Assembly: GCA_964036155.1 (NCBI GenBank)
Contig: OZ038422.1
Location: forward strand, 40,509,201-40,573,200
Origin: Diploscapter coronatus
Lineage: Eukaryota > Nematoda > Chromadorea > Rhabditida > Rhabditidae
Length of the DNA stretch: 64,000 bases
Reading direction: 5' to 3'
Part shown: piece by piece, positions 44,915 through 57,027 of the stretch
Position numbering within the stretch: the first letter of the stretch is position 1
How the letters are laid out: every line of letters starts with the position of its first letter
Translations under genes and position numbers: made by a program
The notes under the pieces: generated by a model
What the model saw: only the letters and a program-made list of their open reading frames with translations
Told to the model about the DNA's origin: nothing
Database searches by the model: none

Positions 44915-47255
44915 TCTAAAAATCAAGGATCTTGAAATAGACAAAAGCTCTATCCTCTAGTATTCTTCTTCAATCCACACGCTATTTTCTCGAAACTTTG
45001 GATATTTCTAAAAAAAATCTTCAAGAAATATTATGCAGAAAAAGAACGAGATTCTTTATTTTACACGCTATTTCCTCAAAATTTTAGACATTTCCTTTTT
45101 TCCCTCTCCTTTCCATCAAGATTAGGATCAATCCTCGCAAAGTCAAGCAGCTAATCCACAAGTGTACAAAAAGGGCCAAATCCCGTTTACACCGGATTCA
45201 AGATCTCAAGACTTTACACTGCCAAAAAGTATCTAATCTTTGGCAAAATCAAGCAAGTTTCAAATCAAAACCATTCTCTCGGTGAATCTTTTGTTGACAA
45301 ATATTAGAATATTCAAATTTTTAAATCTACCTGATAACCCAGTCGGATTTTCGAAATCCCTCTCCAAATTAAGTTGATCGAAATTTCCGATTTTCCTGAC
45401 CCGGCTTTTTTCACGGCTTACCCCGCATCAATTTTTGAGCAGCTTCTGAAAATATTTAAATTCAGGTGGCGTGGTCAAAATTAAGTAAGTTGCAAAAGTG
45501 CCACACGAAGCAAAGTAAAAATCAAAGAAAATCGATAAAATGAATGTTTAAAAAAGTCGGATGTTGTAAAATTTCGAGATTTCAATCTGAAAAGATCGAA
45601 AAAGTCGAGGATTTAAGATTAGAAAAGATTTAAGAAAAAGAGAAATAACGTGGAAAGAGGGGAGGAAAAGAAGCAGAGAAAAGATTTCCAGGCCACCAGG
45701 CGATAATCGGGGTCAGGTCTGTTCGCTTTCAAAGCGAACGATCTTTTATCAACGCATTAACATATCAGCTGAATGCAGGCTGGGATAAAACTAATAAAAA
45801 ACACCTAGTGGCCTGGTAAATAAGATCAGTGAAATCGTGAACTTGAAGCTTCAGAAAGTCGATCGAGATTAGGAAAACGAGATTAATTTTAACGGATCTA
45901 AAAAATCTCCAATCATAAAAGATAGATAAGATTTAAAAGCAGTCTGACATGTCTTACTTTTTATATTTTGCGGGAATTTTAATCGAAGACGACGATTAAA
46001 TTTAATTTAACACGAGGGGTGACGCTGAACAATTTGATGACTGAAATAAAAATGATCGGGGTATTGAATTACTCATCGGAAATATTGATAATGGGTTTTG
46101 CCAAAATCGATAAGGATTAATAATAACGCCCCGTATTTTGGCTTTGGTTTGGGAGTTGGCGAGACGCTTACTAAAATAGTTTTTCGGTAGGGTAAAGTCT
46201 CGGCGGATTTTTAAAACACCTGCCGGGAATAGCGCTTTGTGAAATTCGATCTTCACGGGGAGGTGGATTTCAAGCGTTTTCGGGATTTAAGCTCACAGAC
46301 AAATCGAAAAATGATAGGTTACGCGCGTGAAAAATGAAATGAACACATCATAAAGTATCAGTAAAATTGACACTTTCTTCTAAATCTTAGCAAAGTTTTG
46401 ATTTTTTAAGCCTGGTGCCTAAGGTTTCGATGTTTTAAAAATTCGTAAAAATGGCCGAATTCGACCCGAAATGAGTAATACCAGCGTGTTGACAAAAATT
46501 AAAAATACGTTCAATATTTTCGAACGTGTAAGGAAAACTTCGAAATTAAAATGTTAGTAAGGTTTAATCTAAAACCTGTCAAGTAAGAAATTTTCGGGTT
46601 CAAGAAATTGGGGAAGAAAATTTCGAGGAAATTCAATTTCGATATGCGGTGATTTCACATATTGCAGACGGGTGGGAAATAACATTTATTTTATGGAGTA
46701 TGAAAGAGTTAGAACATAGGAATAGTACTGGAAGGCTAGAGACATTAGAGAAGTTAGAAGGGAGTTGGAATCGGGGAGAAAGAGTGAGATTATAGAAGAG
46801 AGAGCAAGAAGTTGGAAAAGGAGAAATAGTATGGGAGAATGAGAGAAAAAGGTAGAGAACGAGGGACGGCGCTAAAGCGAGCATTGATCGGCCCATTGGT
46901 CAGTTGCTGAGGCCACAATGGAAGGAGAGAGACAGGGAAAGAAAGAAAAAGAAAAAGAAATAGAAAAGAGAAAGAAATTGGAGAACGTTTACGCAAGAAA
47001 CATGCGTTAAAGAGCAATTAACAATGATGAAAAGCCCAATGAAAAAAGCCGAAGAGAAAATTTAGTAGGTCGAAAAATTCTGCAAAGTTTCGCTAGATCT
47101 CGAAAAAAAAAAACTACAAGTCCAGAAATCTAGATACAAAAATAGCAAGTTATCATTGTTATTCTTTTCGTTATAAATCTATCAGATTGACCCGAAATAG
47201 GCATTACCATATTTCGCCTTCTGTCTTCAAGCCTTCAAGCAACGACGTCATCGAT
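44915..47255. other. Divergent region between src-1 and the PDZ gene
   Basis: Holds the src-1 leader and both promoters. A likely src-1 5' UTR exon lies at 45331-45445 (minus; acceptor TTTTCAG, donor CAG|GTAGAT), with a five-codon upstream open frame (MRGKP). 45685-45820 is a hairpin (CCAGGCCACCAGG against CCTAGTGGCCTGG). 46640-46990 is a purine-rich strand-biased block with GAAATAGT at about 46822. No further gene supported. Confidence 0.5.
45685..45820. repeat. Intergenic hairpin element
   Basis: TTTCCAGGCCACCAGG pairs with CCTAGTGGCCTGGTAAA. The interior holds a small perfect stem (GTTCGCTTTCAAAGCGAAC, about 45720-45740). Confidence 0.6.
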
Positions 47256-49021
47256 ATGACACAGAGTCCGAAAGGAGGAGATGGGGTTTGTTGGAACTTC
47301 ACAGAAAAGAAACACTTTACCGAACTTCAAAATAACTCTTAGAAAATTCACTGAAACTTCTATCAATTTCAAAAAAAGAGCCAGTTTAAAGATATTTAAG
47401 ATGATCTCGAATAAAACTTCGAAGAAAACCCTTAAAAATTTCCAGGAGATGACCGTCTGCATCGACATGGAGGAGGGTGATCCACTGGGTGCGACGCCCA
47501 ACGACAAGCTCGTCATCGTTAAGGTTCAGTCGGGCACCGTCTCGGAGGGACATTTGAAGGTCCGAACAAGTTCTCAATTCGACATATAAGTTCTGATCTT
47601 CTATTTTTGAATGAAATGACTTCCATGAATCATAAAGGATAATAAATTGAAGTCCATGAATTAAACCAATTTTAAAATTTATCAAGAGAAAGGGTGTTCT
47701 GTTTTCATAGGGGATTTTTTACATTCAAATCAGAAGAGAATCTTCTAATTTGCACTATTTCAGGTCGGCGATCAGGTGAAGGAGGTGAACGACGTGCCGG
47801 TCAAGGGCCAGGACGACTTCTTCAAGGCGCTCCGCTACGCCCATCCACAGGCGCGTATCACCATCATTCGCGACGCGGCGAAGGTAAGTCGAAAAGTAGA
47901 AGACCCTAGGATCTTCTATTTTCAAAATAAAAAACCAACATATCTTTGATTTTAGGCGGCCGAAGTGACCTCCCGTGTGCACATTCCGCAGGAGCGCGAG
48001 TCGTTGATCAAGCGTCGTGACGGCTTCATCTACGTGGTCCCTCTATTTCATACCTCCTTTTACAATAGAAGATCCAGATCTTCTATTCGAAAAATACGGC
48101 ATTTGGAATAAAATCCGACTTTTAGCTAGTGCGTCTGGACTACGTGAGGGGCCCGAAGTTGGGCCTGGCGATCAAGCACTTCCAGAACCGCGTGCTCGTA
48201 AAGGTAAAACAAGATAAAATAACCTGCCTCTAAAATAGAAACCCAGGGCTTCTACTTTATGGATTACGGTATTCTCGGGATTTAATAAAAATTCCAGACC
48301 GTGGAAGACAACACGTTGGCCTCCGACAAGTTCGTCGTCGGTGACCACATCGTCGACATCGATGGAGGTAAGATGATGGAAATTGATCTCTTTTCTGAGA
48401 AGGGAAGATCAATCATCCAGAAAGACCAATTTTTCAGTTTGATCTTTTCAGTGCCCGTCACTGACAAGGAGGTCGCCAAGAAGCTAATGATCGAAGAGAT
48501 CAAGAAGAAGGGCTGGTTCAGTTGCGTCGTCGAGCGGCCCGACAACATGGAGACCAAGATGTGGGTGAGTGCAATACCAGGTCGAGAATCGGCATTCTTG
48601 CCAAAAATATCCTAGGTTTCTACAAATTCGACTACTTTGCCACCTTTTTAGGTCCAGAAAGCGCTGCAGTCAGAGCCCAATCAGCCGCCCTCCGTGAAAC
48701 TCAACGAAGACGTGATCACGATCATGAAGCGCATGCGCGAGTACAACAAAACCGTCAGAGCGGTGAGTTGGGAGTGAGATCGTGGAATTGCAAAAACTTG
48801 TCAAATTCATCGGACAATTTTTCCCTATTTCAGCCCGCCAAGCCGATTCTGACGCAGACGAGCGGCGCGAAGAAGGCGCAGGTTCAGATAACCGAGCAAA
48901 TCTTGGTTCATGATATCGGTAAGGGAAAATCAATTGATAAGGGCGGAGTCTTTCAGCAATGGATGTGCACACTTTAGGCCATGATCACGTCGGTCACGCA
49001 CTGAGAAGGGTGAAGAACTAG
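47256..49021 (+). CDS. Two-PDZ-domain protein
   Basis: Ten exons: 47256-47285, 47446-47559, 47764-47883, 47956-48036, 48126-48203, 48298-48367, 48452-48564, 48652-48762, 48834-48918, 48957-49021; 288 aa. PDZ1 spans about 13-87 (VKVQSGTVSEGHLKVGDQVK, VNDVPV). PDZ2 spans about 130-205 (GPKLGLAIKHFQNRVLVKTV, VGDHIVDIDGVPVTD). There is no signal peptide, membrane segment or catalytic domain, so it is a cytosolic scaffold binding C-terminal peptides or lipids. The carboxylate-binding loop of both domains is atypical (no clear GLGF; PDZ2 has KLGLAI), as in several nematode PDZ proteins. Codons are GC-ending, suggesting high expression. The start MTQSPKGG is inferred from an open 10-codon first exon. 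An AATAAA follows at 49172-49177. Confidence 0.87.
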
Positions 49022-50718
49022 GTGAATTTTCGCTACAGAAGAGAGACAACATCGAGCGAAACGAACGAATTTTCGTGTGCCACTGCGCGTCACCCCAATT
49101 GACTCCAAACCCGCCCACGCAATACGATCTCTGCCTCCATCAAACACTGTAAAATGTCAGCGATCATACGAAATAAAGCTCGTCCCGTCAAACTACTTCG
49201 AGTCGTTTTCATAGACTTGACCGTTTTATATTTAGAGATTCGATATTCTTGAAACCATTCGACAATTCGCATCAGAGAATCCGACTACGCTGGAACGTAT
49301 AAAGCTAAGATGGTCAAAATTGCAATCTAATGCAGCTTTGCGATCAAATAACAATGCAAAAATAGGAGCCATTTCGAAGTGAAGAAAAGTTTCGCACATC
49401 AATACATAAAAAATGAGATCGTGAAATGGTATTTGCATTCTGAATCTGAAATCGATGCTATTCGCTTTTTTTCTAAAAATCATAACGAGAGTATTATTTT
49501 GGATTTTTCTGAAATATCATAACGAAAGATGCCCCATTTGGTCAATTTTGAATCTCATTTCACTTTATTTAATTGGGTGCGATTAACTTACAATTATCTA
49601 CAATTGAAATAGATCTATGTTAAATTTGGCCCTCTTTATTGTTGTAATCATATTTTTATCGCTACGAGAGCGATGTTTCACGGACACAGTGATTTGCTCA
49701 TTTTTGTGCTTGAATCGGAGGATAAATAAGCCGTGTGTTCCGAGCTCGCTCTCTCCCTTTCTCTCACTCGCTTTCGCGTGCCGTTGTAAAGCCTCTTCTG
49801 TGATAAAAGTCATAAAAATAGCTCGGACCCCAAAATATCGAGGAGAAAAGACGAGATAAATGAATCCCTCCATACCAATTTCTCACTCCATCTTATCTTC
49901 GATCGATCAGAGCCCCGGGATTCTGCCAGGCTTTTTATCCGGGATTTAGTATATCCTCCCTCACATTAGAAGGCTCTGCCAGATTTTATCCAATTTTCAG
50001 AGTCGTAAAATTTTGCAACCATTTGTTTTTAGAAGGTTTTACAATTCATATGATATCATCTCAGGGCTTGAAATTTTTACTGAGGTCTGTTCATCATAGA
50101 GAATACTTATTTTCGATTCCTTTCATTTCAATCATTTTCAGATAATTTATTTAGGAAAAAAAATCGAACTGTTTAAGTTTCCGCAACGGTGTTCTAAATC
50201 CGGGTTCACTGTAATTGCCAGCCTTTTCCTGAGAAATAGGGTGCTAATTATGATGGGCTCTAAATTTATAGATGAACATTGTGGTTTTCGTGTTGTCATA
50301 CACAATTATAAAAAGCTGCGTGAGTGAGCGCAATTGTCATTGTCATTTTTGAGTCGAGTCGGAAGGTTTTTGGTGATCAAGTTTCTTCGTTGCTCGAAAG
50401 GCAACGTATCGATTGCGACATATGCCACTTTTTCCCCAATCCTTCGCCCAAAAGCAAGCTATCTTTACAAATCAGCCTAATCCTGAAATCTATTTCTATT
50501 TTTCTATTATAATTTAAAAATTTTTAAATCATCAACATCAAAATATGGCCGCGTAAGATTTTCATCAATATCATCACTTTTCTGATCAATAATTTTTCGA
50601 GAGTTAGGTTTTTCTGATAGAATCTATTTCATAACTTATCGAAGAAAAAGTTTCAAGGAGCAAAATATTCCTGATCGATCTTTTAAAAATATGTCAAATT
50701 TTCAGAAACTTGGATAAT
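49022..50718. other. Spacer and likely promoter upstream of the (+) gene trio
   Basis: 1.7 kb. Begins with the PDZ 3' UTR (AATAAA 49172-49177). A TATA-like TATAAAA lies at 50307-50313, and a TTTTCAG acceptor at about 50699-50705 lies 13 nt before the acyl-CoA ligase ATG, compatible with trans-splicing. No extra gene supported; the overlapping open frames at 49600-49870 have no splice partners. Confidence 0.5.
49172..49177 (+). terminator. Poly(A) signal of the PDZ gene
   Basis: AATAAA 151 bp after the stop codon. Confidence 0.6.
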
Positions 50719-53561
50719 ATGGAGTTCCGACAAACCTTTTGCATCGACTATAATGGATGGATTACGGTAATTTTTAAATCTAGGGTTTTTTTTAATTCTA
50801 AACTTAGGGCTCTTCGACCGTCCCTCCACCCAAACAAATCGATTTTGATTCTCAGACCATACCGGAACTGATCTATACAAAGGTAAGCTCAAATTTCTCC
50901 TCAATTAAAATTTCATCTAAGCCTAGATTGTTTCTATTTATACCCAAAAATTTAGCAAAATTTAGATTTCTATCTAAATTTGAAAATTTTCACCTAACCT
51001 TAAGAGTTGTCAAATTCAGGCCACGAACGATCGTGTAGCGGCAGTTTTCGATTTGGAAAAATCGTCGTATACGTTCAGAAAAATTGTTGAAGAGGTAAAT
51101 TGTTCCTAATTTTTTTAGCAAATATATATATATTTAGATGGAAGTTCTTGCCGCGGGGCTTTTGTCAACCGGATTGAAACCTAACGATCGAGTTCTGGTT
51201 TGTGGGAGTAATCATTCGCATGTAGGTTTTTTGTCTTTTTTAATTTAATTTGAAAACGATTTTTCCATTAAATATCTTCAAATTTTGACTCTCAAGTTTT
51301 AGGTAATGATCTGCGCATTAGCTGCTGCGAGAGCGGGGCTTGTGTTTTCTCTGGTCAACCCGAACTTCGCCTCTGCTGAATCTTTGAATCGTGCCTTGTA
51401 TTTGGTGAGTCTTCTATTTGTAAAAATGTATAAAGATTTTTTTTAATCTTTTGGAATACACATCGAATTTTATTGATTCGGATTTTAGGGCGAATTCCGA
51501 GCCGTGATATGTTTCAAAGCTCTGGCCTGTTCAGACTACCTAAATTCCCTCCTTCTAGAATTCATTCCAGAACTCATGAAATGCCCGAAAGGTTTGAAAA
51601 TTTTCATAATCCTCTTCAAAATTCGAGCTTTTAGGTAAACTGAAATCGGAAGCCTGTCCCAAACTAACCCATGTGATTTTGGCTGAAGAAGATCACAAAC
51701 ACGCGTAAAAGTTACGATTTTTGAACATCTTCAAATTTTTTGAATTCTAGAGGAACCTACACCCTATCTGAAATTTTCGGAAGATCAACCAAAGAAAGAA
51801 TCGCCAAACTGCCGAAATACGATAATTGGAGCAGTCATAAGTTGGCTTGCTTACAATTTACTTTGGTAAGATTTTCAATTAAAATTTTTTTTTACCAAAA
51901 AATTCAGGGTACCGCTTCTGAGCCTAAACTTGTCGCCCTTTCTCATTATCAACTGCTGAACGGTGCTAGGGCCGTTGTTACCGCCTTTGGTATCAAAATG
52001 GAGGTAAAAATGACTTTTCGAAATTTTATGAAAATTTCTTTAGCACGTCCTAGCCTGTGCCTTGCCGATTTTCCGAATTCCTATCTTTTCCTTGGTCTGT
52101 TTGTCGCCGTTTTTGACCGAATGTAGATCAGTATTTCCCGAGCCCTCACCCTTACCGAAGAATCTATTCGCTTGCGTAAGCAAGTACAAGTAAGTTCATA
52201 TAATTATTCGGTTGTCTCAATTATCTCTAAATTTAATCACTCCAATTAAGATGCACCACCTTACTATCTAACGGAGCGGCCCTAAGGTTACTTCTGAAGA
52301 TATCTTTGGCTCAAAGGGTCAAATTAACTGCCTTGGAAAACGTTCTTCTAATTGGTGATCGAGTTAACAAAGAAGTGCTCAAGTTGATCAAGACCCAGGC
52401 GGAAAACGTGAAGATTGTCGCTGTAAGTAGGATTCTAAAAATTTTATCCTCGAACACTCTTAGGTTGGCTACCTATTGACCGAAACTGGGTCGATTCCGA
52501 TTTTGGGTGACCAAAATTCGGATTTTACAAGAAATGTCGGCAGGGCTATCGCGGGATATGAGGTAAGTTGAAAAAGGATATTTGTTCACTTCTTCGGTAA
52601 CTGAAAAACTCTATATCGCTTCTTTTTAAAATTCCTAGGTAGGCTCAAAATTTTCAGCTCCACCTCATTCCCTTAGATGGTAGCCAGAATGCCGTACCAA
52701 GCGGTCAGCTTGGAAAGTTGCTAATTCGGGTCTATTTCGGGTCGACGTTCATGGGATATGCTCCTGATACTAAAGGAAAGGAGAAGTGGGTTGATACTGG
52801 GTAAGTTCATTTAGAATTTCTAGAGATAAATTTAATTGTTTTATTTGTGAGTATTTTCCTTAGAGTTTCTGCAGGAGTTTTAATTTTTTTTTTTTCGAAA
52901 TTTTCAAACTTCAGTGACGTAGCCAAAATAGACGCTGATGGTAACGTGGAAATCGTTTGTCAAGAGGACGACCTGATCTACGACAAGAATAATTGCCTGG
53001 TCGAGCACTGGCACGTCGAGCGACTACTCAATCAATCTGAATTGATCAAGGGGATTCAGGTTCGCATTTTTCCACATATATTTTAAATATTTTCCATAAC
53101 ATTCAAAATTTCGGATTTTATATAACTGAATTTGCTCTAGTCCAACATTTTCTTAGATTTATATTTTTAGGTGATAAGCCTTGGGCGAGGTAAACCCGTG
53201 ATCGCCGTATGTGTGCTGAAAAATAATCAAGTTCGTTTTAGCGCATTTTATATTTTACAAAATTGAACACGAACTTTTCAGAGTCATATGGCATTTGTGA
53301 AGGACGAGTTAAGGTCCATGTGCAGATCGCATAGATTTATCGCACCAGACTTATTCGCATTTGTGGACGATTTTCCAAGGTAGCATTTAAATTCGTGTTA
53401 ATTTCGAAGTTTAACCTTGAAATTTGGTCTTAGTTATATTGAAGGTAGTTTAATTTTAGAATTCGATTATTTATAGTCTTACTTTCAGAGTCCATACGAA
53501 AATCCAGAAGTACCGAATTCGGCAAATGTTGGTTGCCGGCCAGATCTCAATTTTTCAGTGA
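50719..53561 (+). CDS. ACSF2-like acyl-CoA ligase, degenerate active site
   Basis: Adenylate-forming (ANL) fold most like human ACSF2, the medium-chain acyl-CoA synthetase. Seventeen exons: 50719-50766, 50808-50882, 51020-51094, 51138-51221, 51303-51404, 51489-51591, 51635-51704, 51751-51865, 51908-52003, 52044-52189, 52251-52422, 52464-52562, 52658-52800, 52915-53059, 53171-53230, 53282-53379, 53489-53561; 567 aa with all phases consistent. Alignable landmarks: LVNPNFASAE, LACLQF, LSHYQLLNG, TGDVA and HTKIQKYRIRQM. The ATP-binding P-loop, normally TSGTTGxPKG, is TLGTASEPKL (residues 223-232). The usual YGxTE is YLLTE, and the GRxKD hinge is replaced by CQEDD. The frame is intact, so it is not a simple pseudogene; it is probably a pseudoenzyme or has changed chemistry. 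First gene of a likely operon. Confidence 0.85.
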
Positions 53562-53964
53562 TTTTACTTTACCTTTTTAAGTAATTCTTGATTTTTATTT
53601 GGTTTCTATCTTCGTCTTTTCGAAAGTCTAATAACTTTCCACCTTCTTATGTATAAATTTAATAAGCTTCAAGTTTTATCTATAGTTAACGTTGGAAATG
53701 TTTGCCGATACGTATTTCGTGGAATTTACCAATTTATCAAAATCTTATCAGTTGTTATTTGTGATATGTATTCTTTATTCTTAATTTTTCTGCATTTTTC
53801 ATCATTCTCTTTCCCTCCTTCCTTCTATCACACTAAAGATTGTGCGCTCGTTCTACGTTCATTGCGAATAAACTCGTTGTGTATTATTCGATCTTGGAAT
53901 TTTTGTTCAATTTTATCCTAATTTTTAAAATTTTCTCAAATTCAGCTCCAAAAATTTATGTAAG
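53562..53964 (+). promoter_or_regulatory. Operon-like spacer 1 (poly(A) signal, trans-splice acceptor)
   Basis: 403 bp between the ligase stop and the transporter ATG. AATAAA at 53867-53872 is followed 71-73 bp later by a consensus acceptor (AAATTCAG, ending 53945), 19 nt before the ATG. A poly(A) signal, a short spacer and an acceptor is the arrangement of nematode operons. Confidence 0.6.
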
Positions 53965-56613
53965 ATGAGGGTCCGGAGCCCACTGGTGGCAATTGCGTGC
54001 GGGCAGTTCGCGCTGAGTTTGATGCAGGTAAAAAGTTTGGACAAAATTACCAAAAATCGAAAGTTTTGAAGTGTGACCACTTTCTAAATCTGAAAATTCA
54101 ATTTTCCGGAAGAAAACGAAAATTATAGGTGATGTTCCAATTCTATTATGTCAAGGTCTATCTGAACATTTTCCACGTACCAAAATTATGGTTCAACGTC
54201 GCTCAGGTATTTGCATTCGTTTGAATTTTTTTTTTTTTAAATTACTAATTTCAACCTTCAGTTTCTGTTCATGATTTGGAACGCCGTGAACGACCCTTTG
54301 TTCGGATTTTTGCAGGTATTTTTACTACATGTTCCAGAAACTCAACAAATTTTATATGCTTTAATTTTTCTGCAAATTGTACCTTTTGAAAAATGATATT
54401 TCTCGAAAAATACGTTTATTTTTCAGGATCGGCCCGGCTCATGGTTGAACTCGCGAACTTTGGCGATTCGCTATTTCGCGCCGTTTATCGCGATTTCGTT
54501 CGTTTTCATGTGGCTGCCGTGGGACACGTCGGGCTCGGCCTGGGAAGGGCTGCATTTGATTCTCGCGCTCTTTTTCTATGACGCTTTTTTCAGGTATACT
54601 TTTAATGCTTTTTTTTTTTTTTAAATAATATTTGCATGCGGTTTAATAAACTTGCAGTTTTGAAAATACTACATTTTGTATTTTTTTCGTAGACCTTGAA
54701 ACAAGTTTTATGATTATTATTTTGTATAAAATTCCAAAATTTTTCAAATTAAAATTTTTTTTTGTTAGTGCCCTCGGCGTTTCGTGGAGCGCGCTATTCG
54801 CGGACACGACCCAGAATCCAACGTTGAGAGTTTCGGCGATGAAATACACGCAGCTGAGCATCCTTCTCAGCGTCAACATCATTTCGATCACTGAAAAAGC
54901 CTCGAAAAGTTTGGAGGTTGGATTTTTCTCTAAGGAATCTTAAAATTTAGATTTTTCTAAGAAAGTCAGTTTTTACCAAAGTATTTTTGAAGAAAAATTA
55001 ATCATTTTCAAAGAGTTGAATTTGTTTAAACTTTAAAAAATAAAAATTTCAGTTTTTCGGCATTTTCCAAACGATCACTGTAATCGTGGCTTGCATCGGA
55101 ACGTGCATGTTGTTCGTCGCCGGCTCGTTTGATTCTTCCGCGTCGTATTTCCGAGAAAAAGACGATCGACCATTACTCAGCGAGCCGGAATATGATACCA
55201 AATCGACTAGGTTTTTTTTTTTAATTTTATTTTAAAAAATTTGTCTCAGATCAATCTGGCAAATGTCTCGAGAAATCGTCGTCGAAAAAGATTTTCTGCG
55301 AATTATCGCCGCCAATTTTCTTCACAATGCGAGGTATTTAAAAAATGTTTTCTCAACTTTTCAAGCAATTTATTTTTAAGATCTGTAGCCCACTTGAATT
55401 TTGCCTCTATCGCCACGGAGATTCTGATTCCTCAGACCATACTCCCTAAGGGCTCGCTCAGCTTGAGTATATTTTACGGGATTTGTACTTTGGGGCCTCA
55501 GGTATCTTATTTCAACAAAAAATTAACTTTAAGAGACGTTTTTTCTAGTTTTCTTAAAGAGAGTATACGAAGAATAAGTAGAATTTTTGGGCTACCTGTA
55601 CTTTCAGACGGATAGAGAATGTAGGAAAAGCGGAGAGATAAGAAAAAGACGTCTGTAAATACAGAGAGACTGGACTTGTAAATTTTTCATTAATTTACTC
55701 TTCAGCTCCTAATTATCGGGTCGGAAAGGCTGGTGGCGCAGCACGGCTCGTACCGAATCATGGTGCTCAGCTACATGTTCTCGGTGCTGTCCGGATGCAT
55801 GATTCTCTTCTCTTCAAGTGCCTACGTCATCATGCTCTTCATGGTCATTGATAGGTGACCTTTTCTATCTTTTAAAGTTATTTATTTATATTTTTTCTAA
55901 AACTTTGTCGTTCTTTTTAAGTTTTGAAAATTCAAATTTTCAGCATTACGGTCCACTCTATCGCACCGCTGTTCAATATCGTCATTTCGGACTTTATCGA
56001 TGACGACACGAAAAGATACAGTAGGAGGTATGCTTTATAAATTTAAATTTCGGAAATTTTGGGTGTTTCAAATTTTCCTAACTTCGAATCGAATTCTTCA
56101 ATTCCGATATTCTTTGGGAAGTGTAATGAAAAAGCAAAAATCTACAAAAAAAAATTAAGAGTATTTCAATTTTTCCTAACTGATATTCTTTGAGAAATCT
56201 TATGAGAACGAAAAATATTTGTTAATTTCAGAAACGGTCTCTCATCGCTCGTATTTTCGTTGAACGCCCTTTTCGTGAAACCCGCGCAGTCGCTCGCTCC
56301 GGTGATCATCGTCTACTTGCTCAATTTTTATGGGTATCAGGTGAAAATTTGAAACTTAAAAATTTATTTGTCAAGAACTTTTTTAATTTTTCTAATTCAA
56401 TAAAAATCATGAAACTTTAACATCTCAAAGATATGCTAATTTCAGGACTACCTGACTTCGAAGACCCCGTCCAAGGACTTGTACGGCACCATGAAGTACA
56501 TTCTCTTCTTCACCCCATTATTGTTGGGTGCTCTGCAACTAGTCATTTTCAAGCCTTATACTCTCAGAAACAAACACATTTCTTCGAGGAATCAATTGGT
56601 TGAACAAATTTGA
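53965..56613 (+). CDS. MFSD13A: TMEM180/MFSD13A-like multi-pass membrane protein
   Basis: Member of the major-facilitator-like TMEM180 family; substrate unknown. Twelve exons: 53965-54027, 54129-54206, 54262-54315, 54427-54593, 54769-54916, 55053-55210, 55250-55333, 55381-55501, 55706-55854, 55944-56027, 56232-56340, 56446-56613; 460 aa. The family signature after the second helix is clear: FMIWNAVNDPLFGFLQDR at about 50-67 (human FLLWNSLNDPLFGWLSDR), the site equivalent to the MFS loop 2-3 motif. Further matches are YDAFFSALGVSWSALFAD, VISDFIDDD (human VVTDLVDED) and KPAQSLAPVI (human KPGQTFAPLL). About 11-12 hydrophobic segments are visible, as expected. It is the second gene of the likely operon. 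Confidence 0.9.
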
Positions 56614-57027
56614 GGGTTCTTTTATTTTATTTTATAAAATACAATACTCACCTATCCAAAAAAATTAATTTTAAAAATTAGATAGGTCCTTTTTTAAGAC
56701 GAGTATCATATTTCTTTTAAAAAATAGAATATTCTGGTAATCTTCCCGTCTTTCGCTAGTTTTTCGTTTCTTTTCAAAAATTTTAGACTTCAGAATGCGA
56801 TAATAATATTGTCTGTGATCTCTTTCATTTATTTGTATGCATGTCAAAAATTGCAATACGATAGATAGAAATAAACTTGCTTTTTACCGTTTTCTTTGTT
56901 GAAATTTTATTTTTTGTTGGTTGAATCCAATTTTTACAAGTTGTGTGTTTACTTTCTGTAATCTTTTTTCTTTCAAAGTTAGCTACCTTTTTAAAGTTAA
57001 TTCCAAAATTAGCATAACTTCAGGAAA
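56614..57027 (+). promoter_or_regulatory. Operon-like spacer 2 (poly(A) signal, trans-splice acceptor)
   Basis: 414 bp between the transporter stop and the acyltransferase ATG. AATAAA at 56870-56875, then the acceptor AACTTCAG ending at 57023, four bases before the ATG. The very short leader favours trans-splicing. Confidence 0.6.

Noticed and set aside
46002..46256. 84-codon minus-strand frame
   Set aside because: Isolated, AT-rich, no splice partners and no recognisable motif; it lies in the src-1/PDZ promoter region.
49617..49873. Overlapping opposite-strand frames of about 80-90 codons
   Set aside because: Mutual shadows in a pyrimidine-rich stretch with no splice sites in phase and no known motif.
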